DNA of 64,000 bases from Rhizodiscina lignyota (lineage: Eukaryota > Ascomycota > Dothideomycetes > Aulographales > Rhizodiscinaceae), in NCBI GenBank assembly GCA_010015805.1, contig ML978121.1:3472001-3536000 (forward strand). The letters run 5' to 3'. This document shows positions 60,962 to 64,000 of the stretch, piece after piece. Both the position numbers and the translations under genes were made by a program. A model generated the notes under the pieces. That model was not told the DNA's origin. It searched no databases and was given only the letters and a program-made list of their open reading frames with translations. How positions within the stretch are numbered: the first letter of the stretch is position 1; every line of letters begins with the position of its first letter.

Positions 60962-62704
60962 TCACATCCTTCGCTTGATCTTCAGCTCGTCAACCAGCAA
61001 CTTCCGAGTCTCTTCGTGATCGTTCTTTTCAGCATCGTACTTCTCCTGCAACCGTTGGTTTTTCCTTCTCTCTTCTTCAAGAGCTTGACGTAGTCGCTTA
61101 TTTTCGTTTCCCAGGAACCTCTGATTATCGCAATCTGCAGCCAGCGAAGATACGGATCTCTTTCTCTTCTGCCCGCGTGCCCTTTTCGAGGATGTTTCAG
61201 CTCGCAGCGGTTCAGGCTGGACGCTGGGGAGGAGTCCAAAAGGCAGCTCCTCTCTTGAATGCTCACTCGCTTCAGGGATCGGATGTGAACGGCCAGTAGC
61301 TGCGTTGGGCATCTGGGACTGCGCAGCAGGGATATCTACCGTTTGCGGATGTATGCGTCGGACATGAGAGTTGAGGTTGTCTCTCCTCGCGAATCCGTTC
61401 GTGGAACCTCCTTTGGCATATTTGCAATTCGCAAACGTGCAGAAAAAGCGGCTTCCCCTGTGAAAAGCCTTTGCATGTCGCTCGAGATCATACTCCCTCG
61501 CGAATGATTGACCAGGATGCTGACAGTCTTCCGCATCACAGTAGTACTTGGGGCTACGACGCTCTTTCTGGGTACTACTTACAGTCATTAGCCTTTCCAA
61601 GATATACTCCATCTAGTGAAGCGGTCAGAAAAACTTACTCTAGATCTTTTTGGTTGGAGAATGAGGCTCGCCTCCGGTCGAACGTTGCCTAGAATGGCCG
61701 ACACGCACATTCTCGTGCGAAATTCCGTAGTCGTCAGGTGAGTTGATAGCTATTTCACTACGTTGGCTTTCAATCAACGAAGCCTGCGGCATTATCACAG
61801 CAATGTGCCGTTCCACTGGCACCTCGGAGATGGTACTTGGGAGGCCGCTGTCCACTCCGGTGCTTGCGAGAGGAAGCATCGACTGTTGCCAGGTTCCTGT
61901 CCCAGACAATCCCTCAAAAAGGTCCTGAGGGATGGAATTGGGGAAGGTTGCAGTAGTCTCTAGCGTATCAAAGTCACCATAGACGGGGAAATTGACTGTG
62001 ACTTCTTAGTAAGGCCGGATAATCTTCGATTCGCATTCTTACTCACCAAAATCATGCCAAATATCCTGCTCTTCAATCCCAATTCGACTCTCCGAAAGCT
62101 GGTTCTCTGGATTGTAGAACATCCAGCAAACACCCCACAGTACCACCAACGCCGGCCAAATCGTCCAGGGCATTGTTGTACATGGTGGTCGTATTTGCCC
62201 AGGAAATGTACCCAATGCTCTGAAACAGGAGATACCATAGTGCATAATTAGCAGAAAAAGAGTCTCGATATATCTAAAGATCACTTCGAGCTCATGGGTG
62301 CCTTCATGCTCCTCCACATACAGTTTCAGGTCGGTGTCCAAGAGCATGAAATTGAGGTCATTGAAAATGATATTGGCGCATGCGAAAACATGTCCGACAA
62401 GCGAATGACCGATTGGTGGCCAGGTAAGGAGCTTGCGTATTCGAAGGTCAACTCGGAGGTTGTCCAAACGAACCTGTGCTTCTCTCAAATGCGAAAAAGT
62501 TGGGCTCATCGAAAGGCTGGGAAGGTCCTTTATATAGTCCTGCATCGTCTTGATTTCCGGGATAGCGATCTGTTCGCTTTCAAGAAAATCTTTCAAGAAG
62601 CTGTAGAAGATAATATCTTGCCGCGATTTCGATAGAACCTGGACTATCGATGGATAGACGACCGATCGCACATTCGGCACGTATTGGAAAAGGGTTGAAG
62701 CCAT
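60962..62704 (-). CDS. C2H2 zinc-finger protein with N-terminal conserved domain, about 533 aa
   Basis: I propose exons 62704-62047, 62001-61709 and 61612-60962 (1602 nt including the stop). The first intron (45 nt, GTGAGT...AAGAAG) is convincing, restoring DIWHDFVTVNFPVYGDF. The second (GTGCGT...CACTAG) is less certain. The N-terminal domain (residues 1-160, containing LLTWPPIGHSLVGHVFACANIIF in two parts) is helical, and a hydrophobic segment at about 179-197 may be a membrane span. Two fingers follow: YYCDAEDC...LERHAKAFH and FFCTFANC...LNSHVRRIH. A basic KRARGQKRKR patch and a C-terminal coiled coil end the protein. Alternatively the finger part is a separate 225-aa gene starting at the ATG at 61710, spliced by GTAAGT at 61638, with the upstream gene ending near 61640. 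Confidence 0.55.
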
Positions 62705-63268
62705 TTGTAGAAGGGCATTTGAAATGATGGAAGGATAAAGCTGCTATAATATCCCCAGGAACGATTCGGAATGGCGACTTATATGTATTTTTGGCCAACC
62801 CCTCACTAGCACGCCGCCCTGTTTTTGAGGCAACTTCTTCGTGATGAACGTAACAAAATATACGGGAGGTTAATTGGAACTGAGCAACTGAAGAAGATTT
62901 TTTGTGAAGGAAATTCAATGGGCATGGTTTATAATGTCTCGTCATACTTATCTTGATCAAATCATCAACAGGCATCGGTAGCTTGTGAGGCTGAATCCGG
63001 TTACAGAGATTTTTGCGCACGAAGCCCAAACAGGGCAAATACGCCTTAACTGTGGCGACAGCCTTGTTTGTAAGGCAAAGAATACCGCGACAAGGTGATA
63101 ATGTAGTTTCACTCATTTCAGCTCTGCGCCTTACGGCAACGAAGGCGAAAGTTTCGAGCCTTGCGAAGAAATTGGGCAAATTGAATACCTCTAAATGGAT
63201 CGCAGTGGCTTATGGGAAGACTTGACTTGCACCTCGATCACTGATCGGCGGTCTAAGGGGGCTTTTTT
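62705..63268. other. Intergenic
   Basis: This is the promoter side of the C2H2 gene and 3' flank of the dienelactone hydrolase-like gene. No feature is recognised. Confidence 0.45.
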
Positions 63269-64000
63269 CTAGCACACGTCCTCAACCTCTCCTTCGCCCT
63301 CCCTCGGTCCCAAGTCCGATCTCAGCGTTCTGTTGAACAGCTCCAGCAACATGCTGAAACAGATCTCTGCTACTGGTGGATCATATCTCCCCTTGGATGC
63401 CTCATCCCGAATGAAAGCATCTGTGTAGCACGTTAGCGAGCCGCATTATGAACATTGGCGGAGAAATTTTACGCTGTGTCCACGTTGCTTCGTAGAGGCT
63501 GTACAACACACCCGCGTCAGTCAACGTCTTGCGAATGAGGTCACGTCCTTCCGGCGGGATGTGCGTGTCCCTCTTGCCGAATATCTACATCTCGTCAGTG
63601 GACAAGTGATTACATTTCATACAACGAGGACAGGCGAGTGCACGAGCATACCATACAGAGCTCTCCCTTGATCTCGCCCGCGCGATCAAGAGAGTCGTCT
63701 TTCATGCCCTCGCCAAGCGCGTGCTTGTGCAAATCAGTCGCGAAATAGCACACCGCAGCAGAGACGCGCTTGTCCAGCGCAGCGCGGTACGCCAGATGGC
63801 CACCGAGACACATGCCGGTCGCGCCAATACGGCCAGTGCAGTTCGGAAGAGACAGCAGCAGGTCAACTGCAAGCTTCGAGTCTTCATCGTAAGCGGAGAC
63901 CTTCTTGGCGATCTTTAATTCGTTGCCTTTGTCAGTTCCGGGGCCATCGTACGGCAGCGGATCTGGGCCGATGAACTCATGGTACGAAGATGGAGCCGCG
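63269..64000 (-). CDS. Dienelactone hydrolase family protein, 5' end outside window
   Basis: This is an alpha/beta hydrolase of the dienelactone hydrolase (carboxymethylenebutenolidase-like) family. The visible exons are 64000-63652, 63584-63473 and 63420-63269; the gene continues beyond the right edge. Catalytic elements are all present: the nucleophilic Cys in GMCLGGH, the Asp in GKRDTHIP, and the His in QHAFIRDE, where the last splice creates the histidine codon. Introns are 67 and 52 nt, with canonical GT-AG ends; the second has a GCTAAC branch point. The protein ends with an acidic tail after LELFNRTL. It is likely cytosolic; the ester or lactone substrate is unknown. Confidence 0.9.

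Noticed and set aside
62050-62260. Possible extra introns inside the first exon of the C2H2 gene (CTCCTGTTTCAG acceptor)
   Set aside because: The acceptor and branch point look real, but the unspliced frame stays open into the well-supported next splice and keeps a coherent hydrophobic segment.

Overview
The window looks like chromosomal DNA of a filamentous ascomycete (Pezizomycotina, plausibly Dothideomycetes). Genes are densely packed and lie on both strands. They carry short GT-AG introns of about 45-100 nt, often with CTAAC/CTAAT branch points. The gene set is typically fungal: PalH, Chs7, a G-protein beta subunit close to Pezizomycotina SfaD/GNB-1, a HET-domain protein and Zn2Cys6 regulators. 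I resolved 23 protein genes. Two are cut by the window edges, and most others were rebuilt from several exons. I saw no rRNA, convincing tRNA, CRISPR array or intact transposon.

Layout. 0-8 kb: the 3' part of a GH55 glucanase converging on a short-chain dehydrogenase, then a Ser/Thr-rich secreted protein and an amidohydrolase. 8-13 kb: palH (alkaline pH sensing) and a J-domain/RRM splicing factor, both minus strand. 13-19 kb: two AT-rich islands that look like RIP-degraded repeats, flanking a secreted Gly-rich wall protein and a secreted aspzincin-like protease. 19-28.6 kb: a Zn2Cys6 regulator, mitochondrial IBA57/Caf17, a GH28-like beta-helix protein, an 86-aa membrane protein and a phosducin-like protein. 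31-32.3 kb: the G-beta gene. 35-41 kb: chs7, mvp1 (sorting nexin) and dcn1 (neddylation). 42-50.8 kb: a GT8-like glycosyltransferase, a HET protein, a membrane-anchored RBR ubiquitin ligase and an MFS exporter. 53-60 kb: a second zinc-cluster-type regulator and an OPT transporter. 60-64 kb: a six-copy tandem repeat of about 110 bp, a C2H2 zinc-finger protein and the 3' part of a dienelactone hydrolase-like gene.

Functional links. The phosducin-like protein and G-beta are neighbours on one strand, and PhLP1 proteins are known chaperones of G-beta. PalH, Chs7 and several secreted proteins relate to the cell surface, but they do not form an evident co-regulated cluster. The right third (HET, RBR, MFS, atypical zinc-cluster regulator, OPT, tandem repeat, gene relics) reads as a more accessory region. 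I found no clear previously undescribed multi-gene system. The best leads are the atypical half zinc cluster, the membrane-anchored RBR ligase, the possibly membrane-tethered C2H2 protein, the tandem repeat and the PhLP/G-beta pairing.
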